Positions 8,080 through 14,829 of a stretch of DNA of 23,002 nt are shown here, one piece after another. The notes under the pieces are model-generated. The model was given only the letters and a program-made list of their open reading frames with translations, was not told the origin of the DNA and made no database searches. The position numbers and the translations under genes are program-made. This stretch comes from Bacteriovoracaceae bacterium UBA2428 (GTDB taxonomy: Bacteria > Bdellovibrionota > UBA2428), in assembly GCA_002343545.1 (NCBI GenBank), contig DDRA01000170.1, positions 447-23,448 of the forward strand, in the 5' to 3' direction. Position 1 is the stretch's first letter. Every line of letters starts with the position of its first letter.

Positions 8080-8131
8080 TCCGTCAAAGGGATCGCTTGC
8101 CGAAGCCCGACCCAACTGACAACCTTGAGCG

Positions 8132-9397
8132 ATGCGTTCTTTTTCGCTGCTGGTCGCGCTCGGGCTCGGAGGATCGGCCTTCGCGGCCACGCGCGAACTC
8201 TCGGAGAGCACGGTGCCACGGCTCGGCGCCCACCTCCCGCAAGGGAACGACGCCGTTGAACATCTTTACGGCGAACTGGGCACCTGGCGCGAAATCAAGG
8301 ACCTCAGCTACACCGTCAACTACTACGAAATCAAACCTCCCCTCGCCGAACACCCCTTCGATAAAGGGGCCCTCTTGCGGATCGCTCGCGATCGCCACAC
8401 GACCGCGCTCGACGCCAACCGAATCCTGCTCACGGACGCGAACCGCGACGGCGAGCTCGACGCGACCTCGGGCGGCGCCGCCTTCATGGAGCACAACGCC
8501 ATCGGGGACGGCGGCGACCGGAAGGGTTGGCCCTTCCACCAGTTTTGGTTCGACGACAACGACTTCGCGCAATCCCTCGCGCGGGCCTACGCGCGCCCCC
8601 TTCCCTGGGGCCTCTTCGACCCCGGACGGCCTTTGCGCTGGAGTCCGGTGGCCGGACGCCCGAACTACACGCCCTACCCCTCCGCGCACAAGTACGTGGA
8701 CCAGCTCGCGCTCAACGGAATGCACCGCCTCAACACAAAAAACCTGCCGGCGGCGCTCCGTGATTTCCGCGACGCGGTCACGCTCCTGCAGGCGAAGTAC
8801 GACGATGCCGAGGGCCGCTACCACTACCCCGGCCTCACGAGCTTCTACCATCTGGGCCTCACGAAGATTCTCGCCGAGTGGCTCCTGCGCGAAGCACGCC
8901 TGTCCCGCGGCGAGCGCGCGGAGATCCTGCAGCACGCGCGAAGCCAACACGCGCTGCTGCTCACCCACCAGGTCCGTCACCGGGTCTCGGGCGCGCGACT
9001 CGGTTGGAAGAGCGGACTCAAACCCACGGACCTCATCAACACGGAGACGACGAGCGCCTCGGCGCTCGCGCTCGGGGCCGGCGCGCTCTGGACCCTCGAG
9101 CCCGAGGACTTCGTCGCGAACGACTACCGACTGCCGGAAGGCCGCTACGTGGCCGAGATCGAGGCGCGACCGAAGTCCGGTCCCCAAGCCACTTTCTTCC
9201 TGCGCGTGCGGCAAGCCACGGGCACGCTTCGGGTCCAACGCTTCGAAGTCGAGGGCACGCCCGGCCAGACGAAGTGGCAAAGGTTCTCGATCCCTTTCGC
9301 GCAGCGCCGGGGGCGCGTGCCGCTCAAGTTCGACGTGGGCGAGACCGCGAACGAAGCGATCGAGTTCGGTCCGCTGCGGATCTTCGCGGCGAAGTGA
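8132..9397 (+). CDS. Secreted protein with EF-hand-like loop and C-terminal beta-sandwich; unknown function
   Basis: This 421-residue protein opens with a clear signal peptide (MRSFSLLVALGLGGSAFA, cut near 18-19). DANRDGELD (102-110) fits the DxNxDGxxD calcium loop of EF-hand or dockerin-like sites. Residues about 170-290 are helical and rich in Tyr, His and Trp (YHYPGLTSFYHLGLTK, 230-245). The last 105 residues look like a jelly-roll carbohydrate-binding-type domain: GRYVAEIEAR (337-346), QRFEVEGT (369-376), WQRFSIPFA (382-390), EFGPLRIF (411-418). A periplasmic or extracellular glycan-active or glycan-binding protein is a fair guess, but I recognise no catalytic motif. The start is fixed by the signal peptide; the ribosome site is poor. 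It converges with the next gene, 3 bp between stops. Confidence 0.78.
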   Translation: MRSFSLLVALGLGGSAFAATRELSESTVPRLGAHLPQGNDAVEHLYGELGTWREIKDLSYTVNYYEIKPPLAEHPFDKGALLRIARDRHTTALDANRILLTDANRDGELDATSGGAAFMEHNAIGDGGDRKGWPFHQFWFDDNDFAQSLARAYARPLPWGLFDPGRPLRWSPVAGRPNYTPYPSAHKYVDQLALNGMHRLNTKNLPAALRDFRDAVTLLQAKYDDAEGRYHYPGLTSFYHLGLTKILAEWLLREARLSRGERAEILQHARSQHALLLTHQVRHRVSGARLGWKSGLKPTDLINTETTSASALALGAGALWTLEPEDFVANDYRLPEGRYVAEIEARPKSGPQATFFLRVRQATGTLRVQRFEVEGTPGQTKWQRFSIPFAQRRGRVPLKFDVGETANEAIEFGPLRIFAAK

Positions 9398-9400
9398 AGG

Positions 9401-10216
9401 CTACGGCTTTCCCTCGAAGGTAAGCAGCGCCGTGAGCTCGGCGCCGATGAAGACGATAAGCGAGGAATAGTAGACCCAGACCAAGAAGAGCATGAGCGAC
9501 CCCGTGGCGCCGTACGCCGACGCGACCGCGCTCTGCGCGAGGTAGACGCCGATGAGTTCCTTGCCGAGCGTGAAGAGCAGCGCCGTGACGAAGCCCCCCA
9601 CGTAGGCGCTCGACCAAGGCAAGCGCCGGTCGGGCAAGACCTTGAAGATCGCCGCGAAAAGGCTCGAGAAGACGGCGATCGAAAGGAGCGCGTTGACGAG
9701 CGTCCATACGACGCCTTCCTGCGTGAAGACGAAGCTCAGCACCGTCGTCACGAGGAGCGAGACGATCGCGAGAAAGCCGATCGTGAAGACCATGCCCATC
9801 GAGATGAAGCGGCGTCGCAGCCAGCGCCAAATCCCGTTCTTGGCCTCGGACTCGGCTTCCCAGATCAGGTTGATCGAAGCTTGGAGCTGCGCGAAGACGC
9901 CGCTCGCCGAGAACAGGAGGGCCCCCACCCCCAGGATCCCCCCGATCTTCGAAAGATCCGGACGCTCGTTGGCGCCTTCCACCACGACCTTGATCATCTC
10001 GCCGGCTTGCTCGCCGATGACCCCTTGAACCTGCGCGATGAGCTTGGCCTGGGAATCGCCCCCCAAGACGCCGAGCACGGTCAAGGTGATGAGCAGGAGC
10101 GGCGCGAGCGAAAGCGCGGTGTAAAAGGCGAGCGCCGCCGCCAAGGTCAGCAAGTCATGCTTGGCGAAACGCTCGATGAACTCGATCCCAAATTTTTTGG
10201 CGCGCCGAAAAAGCAT
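9401..10216 (-). CDS. YihY/virulence factor BrkB family inner-membrane protein
   Basis: This 271-residue integral membrane protein matches the YihY/BrkB family (PF03631). It has about six hydrophobic segments (near 25-50, 90-115, 140-165, 172-195, 203-230, 240-262). The family signatures ALAFYTALSLAPLLL (28-42) and LMLFLVWVYYSSLIVFIGAE (241-260) are both present. The family was once called ribonuclease BN, which is wrong; its members are membrane proteins of unsettled function. The length is ordinary. It is transcribed away from the HExxH gene across a 108-bp shared upstream region. There is no clear Shine-Dalgarno sequence before the ATG at 10216. There is no sign of an operon. Confidence 0.93.
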   Translation of the reverse strand: MLFRRAKKFGIEFIERFAKHDLLTLAAALAFYTALSLAPLLLITLTVLGVLGGDSQAKLIAQVQGVIGEQAGEMIKVVVEGANERPDLSKIGGILGVGALLFSASGVFAQLQASINLIWEAESEAKNGIWRWLRRRFISMGMVFTIGFLAIVSLLVTTVLSFVFTQEGVVWTLVNALLSIAVFSSLFAAIFKVLPDRRLPWSSAYVGGFVTALLFTLGKELIGVYLAQSAVASAYGATGSLMLFLVWVYYSSLIVFIGAELTALLTFEGKP

Positions 10217-10287
10217 CGCGATACCCTACCCGTAGCCAATGACCCCGCGACGAAGACGCGGTGAAGTTTTTGCCACTCCGTCTTCGG

Positions 10288-10316
10288 TTGACCGGCGACG
10301 CGACGACTGACATCTT
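10288..10316 (+). promoter_or_regulatory. Candidate sigma70-type promoter, possibly leaderless
   Basis: TTGACC (10288-10293) is followed after exactly 17 bp by CATCTT (10311-10316). The ATG at 10325 is 8 nt further, about where transcription would begin, and no Shine-Dalgarno sequence is present. The -35 is good (5 of 6) but the -10 is weak (3 of 6). It lies in the 108-bp divergent region 10217-10324, where I see no other clear signal. Confidence 0.35.
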
Positions 10317-10324
10317 CGGCGCCC

Positions 10325-10855
10325 ATGCGATCCTTCACGCTTTGCCTCGGCCTCGCGTTCGCGTCCCTGACTTCGATCGGCGCCCGGGCGGAGACTCCGA
10401 TCCCGACCCGAAATCCCGTCGGAGAATCGACCAAGTTCAAGCGGCAGCCTCCCCAAACTTGGGTCGCGCTCGGGCTCCGCGAGGCCCAACGCATCGCCCG
10501 CGCGATGGCCATCGTCCGGACCGCGCCGTACCGAGAGCATTTTGCCGCGATCTCGGCCGCCCTTTCCCACGCCGAAGTCGTTTGGAAAGAAACGGGGGAC
10601 TATCCGGCTTGCGGCGCCAAGACGATGGCCTACGTCCTCGGGCGCGAACCCCGTATCCACCTCTGCGCGATCGTGATGCGACACCCGGACTTCGGGGTCG
10701 ACGCGCTCGCGCAGACCCTGATTCACGAGGGCGCCCACCTCGCGGGCTTCCGCCGCGAGTGCGACGCGACGAAACTCGAGATCGCGGCCGTGCGCTTCGT
10801 CACGGACGGGCTCGCCTACCGCAATGCCTACATGCCAGGCTGCGGGCTTCGCTGA
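10325..10855 (+). CDS. Small secreted HExxH-motif protein (putative zincin)
   Basis: This 176-residue protein has a signal peptide (MRSFTLCLGLAFASLTSIGARA, cut near 22). The motif LIHEGAHLAG (132-141) matches HExxH, with H134 and H138 as zinc ligands and E135 as base; E145, D147 or E152 just after it (ECDATKLE) could supply the third ligand. Four cysteines (C96, C114, C146, C173) after the signal peptide could form two disulfides. This fits a small periplasmic or exported metallopeptidase, or a fold derived from one. I cannot place it in a named peptidase family. The stop is 2 bp from the stop of the convergent VIT-type gene. The gene looks real; the activity is inferred from one motif. Confidence 0.72.
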   Translation: MRSFTLCLGLAFASLTSIGARAETPIPTRNPVGESTKFKRQPPQTWVALGLREAQRIARAMAIVRTAPYREHFAAISAALSHAEVVWKETGDYPACGAKTMAYVLGREPRIHLCAIVMRHPDFGVDALAQTLIHEGAHLAGFRRECDATKLEIAAVRFVTDGLAYRNAYMPGCGLR

Positions 10856-10857
10856 GC

Positions 10858-11565
10858 TTAGGCGACCGTCGCGCCGAAGAGACGGCCGATGAGCGCCGTC
10901 GCCGCCATCGCGAAGGCCCCCCAAAAGCCGACGCGCGCGGCCCCCCGCCAAGGGCTCGCGCCGCCGACCCGCGCGGCGAGCGCGCCCAGCGCCAAGAGAC
11001 AGACGAGCGACGCGCCCGACGCGTAAAGCCCGAGGCGTTCCATCGGCGCCCAAATCGCGATCGCGAGCGGGAGCGCGGCGCCGACGGCAAAAGTTCCCGC
11101 CGAAGCGACGGCCGCTTGGAGCGGGCGCGCCATGCCGAAATCCGTGATCCCGAGCTCGTCCCGGGCGTGCGCCCCGAGAGCGTCGTGCCGGGTGAGCTGT
11201 TCGGCGACTTGACGGGCCAGCTCGGGCGTCAGGCCGCGGGCGACGTAGATCGCTTTGAGCTCTTCGAGCTCATGCTCGGGGCTCTCGACGAGTTCGCGAC
11301 GCTCGACGGCCAAATCGGCCCGCTCCGTATCGGCCTGGGAACTCACCGAGACGTATTCCCCCGCCGCCATCGACAGCGCGCCCGCCACGAGACCGGCCAC
11401 CCCGCTCAGAAGAATCTCTTCGCGCCCCGAGGCGGCCGCGGCCACGCCGACCACGAGACTGGCGGTCGAAACGATCCCGTCGTTGGCGCCCAGGACGGCG
11501 GCGCGCAACCACCCGACGCGATCCGTCCGGTGACGTTCGGAATGACGTAAAGTTCCCGTCGACAT
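10858..11565 (-). CDS. VIT1/CCC1 transporter family protein
   Basis: This 235-residue membrane protein carries the VIT1/CCC1 (PF01988) signatures LGANDGIVSTASLVVGVA (25-42) and AGALSMAAGEYVSVSSQ (61-77). These are followed by the charged metal-binding linker with ERADLAVERRELVE (81-94), a segment with ARDELGI (134-140) and three more membrane helices (about 150-170, 178-198, 210-230). Characterised relatives move Fe(II) or Mn(II) out of the cytoplasm into vacuoles or out of cells. The linker glutamates that bind metal in the plant protein appear present as a cluster. It is a single gene, and the region upstream is shared with the divergent secreted protein gene at 11719. The exact ion is not readable. 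Confidence 0.93.
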   Translation of the reverse strand: MSTGTLRHSERHRTDRVGWLRAAVLGANDGIVSTASLVVGVAAAASGREEILLSGVAGLVAGALSMAAGEYVSVSSQADTERADLAVERRELVESPEHELEELKAIYVARGLTPELARQVAEQLTRHDALGAHARDELGITDFGMARPLQAAVASAGTFAVGAALPLAIAIWAPMERLGLYASGASLVCLLALGALAARVGGASPWRGAARVGFWGAFAMAATALIGRLFGATVA

Positions 11566-11718
11566 GGCTCGAGCTTAACCGAGAAATCCCGTCTTCGCCG
11601 CCCCGCCCGCGCCGTTCTAAGCCCCGGAACCTTTTTCCTTTCGAGCTTCGTCCGAGAATGTCCGTTCTGGCGGGGCCCCTAACCCGACTAAAGCGGGCCT
11701 ACCAAAGGAGCCCTTCCC
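11566..11718. other. Divergent intergenic region
   Basis: These 153 bp separate the VIT-type gene (minus) from the secreted protein gene (plus). Apart from a good AAAGGAG ribosome site at the right end, I see no confident promoter: GAGAAT at 11654-11659 resembles a -10 but has no matching -35. I see no operator-like palindrome beyond a 4-bp CCCG/CGGG stem at 11683-11697. Confidence 0.4.
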
Positions 11719-12831
11719 ATGACCCGAATGATTCTGACTTCCGCCCTCTTGACCCTTTCCTCCCTCGCGCACGCCGCCCTGGACACCCGCGGCGTCCGGA
11801 TCGACGAGCAATGGTACGTCCAAAGCCTGCAGACCGCGAAGGTCGTTCCCCACTTCGAAGGCCCGAGCGACGCGCTCGCGGACTCGTTCCGCGAGCCGCT
11901 GGCGATCTTCGACGAGAGCGTGCCCCGACTCCTCGCGCTCAAGTTGAGCGCCCTCCTCGAGAAGGAGCCCCTCCTCGGGGGCATCCTGCGTCAAGCCCTG
12001 CTGATGATGACCTGGGACGTCGCCGGCCACGCGACCTTCGAACCCGTCACGGGCGCCGAGAGTCCCGCCGCGCCCACCGGCCGGGTCCTCGTGATCGCCC
12101 GTCGGATCAAGCGCACGGTCTACGTTCGCGACGGCGTGCTCGAACGCATGTCCGCTCCCCAGCAAGCCGCCCTCGTGCTGCAGCAGGCTTTGCTCGCGAC
12201 GCTGAACCCGCGCGCCATCGCCCTCCAAAGCGACAAAGAGCTCTACGAGCAAGATCCCGCCGGCGCGAACGCCGTGCTCGCGATCCTTCTGCCCCAGGAC
12301 TGGGCCGCGCGCCTGGACGACCAACGAAACGTCGCGGTGCTCGACCGCTACTTCCTGAACCGCGACGTCGACGCCGCCTACGTCTCGAAGGACGGCACGA
12401 AAGCCTTCACGACGTCGATCTGGCGCGAATCGCGGGTGTCCGGCGGCGCCGGTTGGGTCGGCCTCAGCTTCCCCGGCCTGGGCCAAGACTGGAACCAAGG
12501 CCTCGAAGGCCTCATCGGGCGCTACTGCCAGAACGTGAGCGGCGCCAACTCGGTCGGGCTTGACGAGCTCTCGTCGCCTTCGGCCGCCTACACGCCGAAG
12601 TGGCAAGGCTACCGCTCCTTCGAAGGTCGCGAGGAATTCCAGCTCCGTTGGTCCGGCGTCCACATCACGTCGACGATCTACGAGCGGCGGGGGCTCGTGC
12701 GCAAGATCGACACGGCCTTTTCGAGCGTCGCCGCTTGTCGCCAGGTCTTCCGTCGTTACCGTGACCTCCCGGCCTGGGCCGGCGAAAGCCTCGCCGAGTT
12801 CGGCGTTCGCTTCGAACGCGATTTCCGCTGA
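11719..12831 (+). CDS. Secreted protein of unknown family
   Basis: This 370-residue protein has a signal peptide (MTRMILTSALLTLSSLAHA, cut near 19-20) and a strong ribosome site (AAAGGAG, about 9 nt before the ATG). Residues 120-165 form a strand followed by a helix, VYVRDGVLERMSAPQQAALV (134-153), then LQQALLATL. The C-terminal half is mixed, with an aromatic strand-rich part (WQGYRSFEGREEFQLRWSG, 295-313). Two cysteines remain in the mature C-terminal half (C270, C340). I do not recognise a domain. The helix resembles, from memory, secreted proteins of predatory bacteria that carry HEA(x)Y there, but the His-Glu pair is QQ in this copy. Location in the periplasm or outside is likely; function unknown. 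Confidence 0.75.
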   Translation: MTRMILTSALLTLSSLAHAALDTRGVRIDEQWYVQSLQTAKVVPHFEGPSDALADSFREPLAIFDESVPRLLALKLSALLEKEPLLGGILRQALLMMTWDVAGHATFEPVTGAESPAAPTGRVLVIARRIKRTVYVRDGVLERMSAPQQAALVLQQALLATLNPRAIALQSDKELYEQDPAGANAVLAILLPQDWAARLDDQRNVAVLDRYFLNRDVDAAYVSKDGTKAFTTSIWRESRVSGGAGWVGLSFPGLGQDWNQGLEGLIGRYCQNVSGANSVGLDELSSPSAAYTPKWQGYRSFEGREEFQLRWSGVHITSTIYERRGLVRKIDTAFSSVAACRQVFRRYRDLPAWAGESLAEFGVRFERDFR

Positions 12832-12882
12832 GCCGGCGGGCCTTGCGGTTCGGGGGATTCCGGGGGACCCTGAAGGGATCGC

Positions 12883-13650
12883 ATGTTCACGCACCGAATC
12901 GACCAACCCTCGGACCGCAAGGCTTCCTTGAACTGGCTCCTGCTCGGGTTCAACGGCGGCTTCATCAACGCCGGCGGTTTTCTCGTCACGGGACGCTTCG
13001 TGACGCACGTGACGGGCTTCGCGACGCTCTTCGGCGTCGACTCCGTCCAACACGGCTGGGACGAGGCGCTGGGGATCCTTTCCGTCCCGCTTTTCTTTCT
13101 GGGAGGCTCCTTCCTCGCGGGCTGGCTCATCGACCGACGCGCCTTCCGGGGCGAGGCCCCGCACTACGACTACGTCATGGCGCTTTGCGCGGGCGCCCTG
13201 CTCGTGGCGGCCTTCGCGACTTCCTTCACGCATTTCGTCCCCTTCGGCGAGACTTTGCGGGTGAAAGAGGTCTACCTCGTGCTCGCGGCGCTCTGCCTCG
13301 CGAGTGGATTGCAGAACGCGGCCCTGACTTCTTCGTCGGGAAACTCCGTCCGGACGACGCACCTGACGGGCATCACCACCGACTTGGGACTCGGGCTCGC
13401 CCGGCTCCTCTCGCTCGGCTCCCGGGACGAGCGGGCCGCGCGTGAGCGCCACGCGAATCGGCTGCGCGCCGGCACGATCCTCGCTTTCATCGCCGGCTCG
13501 GCCGTGGGCGCCTGGGTCTTTTTCCACACACGCTACGTCGGCTTTCTGATCCCGGCCTTCATCGCCGCCACCGCCGCGTGGCAGGGTCGCCGGACGAAGC
13601 TCCGCCTTCGGGCCGCCCTGGGCGCTTCCCCTTCCCGTGAAGACGCATGA
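12883..13650 (+). CDS. DUF1275 (YoaK) family membrane protein
   Basis: This 255-residue protein of six or so membrane helices matches DUF1275 (PF06912). The signatures are NGGFINAGGFL (24-34) in helix 1, CLASGLQNA (138-146), and RTTHLTGITTDLG (157-169), the most typical block of the family. Helices lie near 16-36, 62-84, 96-115, 128-147, 196-214 and 217-233. The family is common in bacteria, and some annotations call it a permease, but no substrate is established. Ribosome site AAGGGA lies about 5 nt before the ATG. The gene ends in an ATGA overlap with the next gene, so the two are translationally coupled. Confidence 0.9.
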   Translation: MFTHRIDQPSDRKASLNWLLLGFNGGFINAGGFLVTGRFVTHVTGFATLFGVDSVQHGWDEALGILSVPLFFLGGSFLAGWLIDRRAFRGEAPHYDYVMALCAGALLVAAFATSFTHFVPFGETLRVKEVYLVLAALCLASGLQNAALTSSSGNSVRTTHLTGITTDLGLGLARLLSLGSRDERAARERHANRLRAGTILAFIAGSAVGAWVFFHTRYVGFLIPAFIAATAAWQGRRTKLRLRAALGASPSREDA

Positions 13651-14441
13651 GCCCCGAAGCCGTCGTCCGCGACATCGAGCTCCGTTCGATCCTGGCGTTG
13701 TCGCCCCTCGAGATGGCCAAAGTGATCCTCTCCGGCGCGGACTACCATCCCGGCCTCTGGCGCGAATCCCCGGCCTGGGAGCAGATCCGCCACGACGAAC
13801 GCTACATGAAGTGGATCAACTTTCTGGAGATGCTCCAGCTTTCGCACAAAGGTCGCCGCTGGACGAAATCCCAGTGGGGCGCGGCGCACGCGCACGTCCA
13901 CCGGCTCGCCTACGGGCCGAAGAGCCGGGGCGATCTCCAAGCCTCGCCTTCCGAACGGATCAACGCGAGCCGCGCGGCGATCCGCCGGGCCATCCGGCAT
14001 CGCTTCGACGAAGCCCGGTCGATCTCGCTCGTTTGCGTCGACGTCGAGACGGCTTACGAGTCCCTCTCGCCCGGCGAAAGCTACTACTTCATGGGCAGCG
14101 TCCTGCGCTTCGATCGGGACCGGTTTCGGGTCGGCTACGATCACGTCAAGGGCACGGCGACGCTCGACCTTGCGGTCGGCTTCGACGAAGTCTCGGACTT
14201 CGTCGCGCGAAGCTTCGGTCCCCGGCGTTTTTCCGACCTCTTTCTGAAGGCCGAAGTCGTGGCCCACGTCCATTTTTCGGAGGACGACGGGGGCCGCGTC
14301 GAAGCCGGAAACTTCGACGAAAGCGCGTGGACGAGGTTCTCCTTCTCGAGTCCGATCCTCGCCGCGGCGGAGCGCGAGATCCAGTCTCCGATCCGCTTCG
14401 CGCAACCTTTGGCGGTGAGCGATGTCACGCGACTTGTTTGA
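13647..14441 (+). CDS. Unknown soluble protein coupled to the DUF1275 gene
   Basis: This 264-residue protein has no signal peptide or membrane segment, so it is probably cytoplasmic. The N-terminal half is helical (about 1-125) with many Trp and Arg residues (KWINFLEMLQLSHKGRRW, 55-72; RAAIRRAIRHRF, 109-120). The C-terminal half reads as beta strands (YYFMGSVLRFDRDRFRVGYD, 146-165, and AEVVAHVHFSE, 202-212). I recognise no family. It starts inside the stop of the DUF1275 gene (ATGA) and its end overlaps the next gene by 20 bp, so the three probably form one operon. Good codon use and coupling support it as real. Confidence 0.72.
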   Translation: MSPEAVVRDIELRSILALSPLEMAKVILSGADYHPGLWRESPAWEQIRHDERYMKWINFLEMLQLSHKGRRWTKSQWGAAHAHVHRLAYGPKSRGDLQASPSERINASRAAIRRAIRHRFDEARSISLVCVDVETAYESLSPGESYYFMGSVLRFDRDRFRVGYDHVKGTATLDLAVGFDEVSDFVARSFGPRRFSDLFLKAEVVAHVHFSEDDGGRVEAGNFDESAWTRFSFSSPILAAAEREIQSPIRFAQPLAVSDVTRLV

Positions 14442-14829
14442 GCTCGTTCGGCTCGCGAAGGACGAAGCCCTCGCGGCCGGCGTCGTCGGGCACGAAGGAT
14501 CCCGGCTCCGGGTGCTCTTCTCGGAGCTTCGTCGCTGGCATTCCCCGACGGAGTGGATCGTCTTCTACCGGCACGCGGGCACCTACTACTACCCACTCGC
14601 CTTCGAATTCCGCTCGGTGAACAACAACCTGCTGCACTTGGTCCTGGAACTCGGGATCCGGGACTTCGACGTCTTGGCGAGCTTCGTACAGGATTCCCTG
14701 CAGAGGCACGAGCGCCTCGAAACCGTCGTGCGCGCGCTCGTCGTGGAGATGCCGTCGGAGCCCCCCTATGCGGTGCCGCTCCGAGACTTCTCCATTTCCG
14801 AGGCGCTCCGCGATCTCGTCTACTTGTGA
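14422..14829 (+). CDS. Unknown 135-residue protein, end of the DUF1275 operon
   Basis: This is a small soluble protein with no signal peptide. A helical start (LFELVRLAKDEALAAG, 5-20) is followed by strands with an aromatic run, WIVFYRHAGTYYYPLAFEF (45-63), and then a helix, FDVLASFVQDSLQRHERLE (81-99). I do not recognise it. It overlaps the preceding gene by 20 bp in another frame, and overlaps the end of the convergent TolC-family gene by 10 bp. The aromatic strand plus FDVLASFV is loosely like YYFMGSVLRF and FDEVSDFV in the preceding protein, which could mean shared ancestry, but the match is short. Confidence 0.65.
   Translation: MSRDLFELVRLAKDEALAAGVVGHEGSRLRVLFSELRRWHSPTEWIVFYRHAGTYYYPLAFEFRSVNNNLLHLVLELGIRDFDVLASFVQDSLQRHERLETVVRALVVEMPSEPPYAVPLRDFSISEALRDLVYL

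Noticed and set aside
11683..11697. CCCG/CGGG stem upstream of the secreted protein gene as an operator
   Set aside because: Only 4 bp of stem in G+C-rich sequence, expected by chance.
11617..13527. A 636-codon minus-strand open frame across the secreted protein and DUF1275 genes
   Set aside because: It has low-complexity Gly/Arg/Glu composition and no ribosome site, and lies opposite two well-supported genes.
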